A stretch of DNA of 64,000 bases from Flavobacteriaceae bacterium. Its GTDB lineage: Bacteria; Bacteroidota; Bacteroidia; Flavobacteriales; Flavobacteriaceae. Both the position numbers and the translations under genes were made by a program. The stretch is from assembly GCA_947457615.1 (NCBI GenBank), contig CANGWK010000008.1, positions 18,114 through 82,113 of the forward strand, in the 5' to 3' direction. A model generated the notes under the pieces. It saw nothing but the letters and a program-made list of their open reading frames with translations, was not told the DNA's origin and made no database searches. This document shows positions 62,685 through 64,000 of the stretch, piece by piece. Each line of letters opens with the position of its first letter. Positions within the stretch are counted from its first letter, which is position 1.

Positions 62685-63727
62685 TTATAAATCATCAAAT
62701 GGGCTCTTTATTTGTTGAATGTTTTTTGTGCTAACATACGTGTAAATTTCAGTAGTTTTACTGCTATTATGACCAAGAAGTTCTTGAATGTATCTTAAAT
62801 CGGTTCCGTTTTTAAGTAAATGTGTTGCATAACTATGTAGCAACCAATGTAATGTTACAGGTTTTGATATTCTTGCTTTACTTGAGGCTTGTTTTAACAC
62901 CTGTTGCAAACTTCTAGCGTCATATGGCAAACCTTCTTTTTGTCCTTCAAACAAATAAGTTTTAGGTTTGTGAATTATAAAATATTCTCTTAGCATTTCT
63001 AGAATTTTTGAACTTAATGGAACAATTCTATACTTTTTTCCTTTAGATTTTTTTAACAAAACTATATTCCTTTTTGAATCAATATGATGGGGTTGGAATG
63101 CTAATAATTCCCCACAACGTAATCCGCAGGAATAAATTAAACTCAGCTTTACTTTATGTTTTAAATTACTATGTGCGCACAAAATTGCTTTAACTTCCTC
63201 TTTACTCAAAACATTAGGTAAAACTTTTCCTTGTTTTGGACGGTGTATTTTTTCAATTACTATTGCCGTTTCTTTTATAATGTTAAAATATAATTTAATT
63301 GCGTTTACAATCTGATTCTGGTATGAAGAAGACAACATTTTTTTTAAAATGTATTCGTTGTTGTATATAATGACATCCTCATTCGTAATGTCTTAGATAG
63401 CTTTATTGTTGCAAAATGTTAAAAACGTTTTAAAGATTCTCTGTAGGTTTTAATTGTATTAGAACTGTATCGTTTTGATAAAAGATATCTTTTAAAAGTG
63501 TTTTATACTTTCTACACCCTCAGCGCTTAAAACCAAAGTGTTTTCTAAAAGAAATTTAAAATGCAATCGGTTATCATCAGTATCTGGTATATGCAAATAT
63601 TTGTGAGTTGCGCTCCATCGAGCATCTTCAAAAGTTTTATACGAATAATCAATTCGGCATTTTTTTCAAAATAACTAGCAATTCTTGCTAGTTCCTGGCG
63701 ATGAATAACTTTTGCTTTCCAATTCCT
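62685..63727 (-). pseudogene. Tyrosine recombinase/integrase relic
   Basis: The 217-codon open part (62685-63338) covers the catalytic domain: CGLRCGEL with the first Arg, a central Lys region, and LGHNSSKTTEIYTYV with His and Tyr. The HxxR box reads HWLLHS, so the second catalytic Arg is Leu. The N-terminal parts are still readable upstream: WKAKVIHRQELARIASYFEK, then ARWSATHKYLHIPDTDDNR, then SSNTIKTYRESLKRF. They are broken by TAA at 63492-63494 and 63419-63421 and by frameshifts near 63393 and 63635. The intact ancestor would be about 340 aa. It is inactive. Confidence 0.9.
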
Positions 63728-64000
63728 AAATAATCTTTATATAATAAATTTATACAAAATAATTACAAATTAAAAATTTAAAAAAACACTTCTCCGTTAT
63801 TTTTAAATAAAAAATAAAACCAATAAAGAAAGATACCACCTTCCAAAACACTCCGTTTCGATTAATTCAGTAGCGAAACATTTTGCATTTCAGCAAATGC
63901 AATTCCTGCTTTTCATTTCAATCTGTCCTTGCGATTCACGAAGTAATCTCATGATAAAGCAACAATTATCGCAAAGCCAGGATTTCCACTATTATCAGGG
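63728..64000. other. Noncoding window end with hairpin and repeat-like DNA
   Basis: No coding region is visible here. A perfect stem-loop TTGCATTT-CAGC-AAATGCAA lies at 63883-63902. The following TGTCCTTGCGATTCACGAAG (63926-63945) continues into TAATCTC and resembles the TGTCATTGCGAGxxACGAAGCAATCTC intergenic repeat found in many bacterial genomes. The remainder is AT-rich with no feature I can name. Confidence 0.5.

Noticed and set aside
62531..62734. 67-aa plus-strand ORF across the palindromes
   Set aside because: It spans the inverted repeats and antisense ends of two other genes and has no recognisable domain.
1..64000. CRISPR array, tRNA or rRNA genes
   Set aside because: No regularly spaced direct repeats were seen, and no intergenic stretch showed a cloverleaf-like pattern with a T-loop consensus. 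The gaps are AT-rich and too poor in GC stems for tRNAs.

Overview
The window looks like a chromosomal segment of a flavobacterium (Bacteroidota, Flavobacteriaceae, probably Flavobacterium). This rests on the very AT-rich DNA, A-rich leaders instead of strong Shine-Dalgarno sites, promoters of the TTG-N17-19-TAnnTTTG type, a TonB receptor paired with a DUF4249 lipoprotein, a type IX secretion tail, and lineage-typical families such as DUF5606, GxxExxY and CtaA/COX15. No tRNA, rRNA, CRISPR array or complete insertion sequence was seen.

Layout. Bases 1-9.6 kb hold core metabolism (gltD, gltB, sucC), a DUF1456 protein, a secreted esterase and a TerB-like protein. Bases 9.8-13.2 kb hold five small exported proteins of unknown role. 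Bases 13.3-31.7 kb are mostly housekeeping: uvrB, rlmF, thiamine pyrophosphokinase, a DUF4249/TonB receptor pair, a serine hydrolase, a saccharopine/alanine dehydrogenase-like enzyme, a sugar MFS transporter, kdsA, a split YeeE/YedE sulfur transporter, clpS, prmA, an orphan PIN-like protein and ctaA. Bases 31.7-34.8 kb hold a broken toxin-antitoxin pair, the CCA-adding enzyme, a GxxExxY gene framed by perfect 20-bp inverted repeats, and a Sua5-type enzyme. Bases 34.7-48.5 kb form a surface glycan (LOS/LPS core-like) locus with glycosyltransferases of GT2, GT4, GT9 and GT87 types, a polysaccharide deacetylase and a WaaP-like kinase. Bases 48.5-57 kb return to housekeeping genes: dapD, an intact toxin-antitoxin pair, ruvX, def, mazG, an APC permease, meaB, and a PLP sulfur amino acid enzyme opposite an Lrp/AsnC regulator.

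The last 7 kb are accessory. A bestrophin-like channel and a protein resembling the LCIB-type carbonic anhydrases of algae form a tight two-gene operon, which suggests a bicarbonate/CO2 module. Next come single genes separated by long, hairpin-rich intergenic DNA: a type IX-exported protein, a DUF417 membrane protein, an LprI-like protein and an unknown membrane/coiled-coil protein. Two of these spacers share a diverged repeat of about 72 bp. The region ends at a heavily damaged tyrosine recombinase with two in-frame stops, two frameshifts and a lost catalytic arginine, next to a paired palindrome. Together these look like the remains of a recombinase-driven acquisition site.

All functions are assigned by reading motifs by eye; no database search was run.
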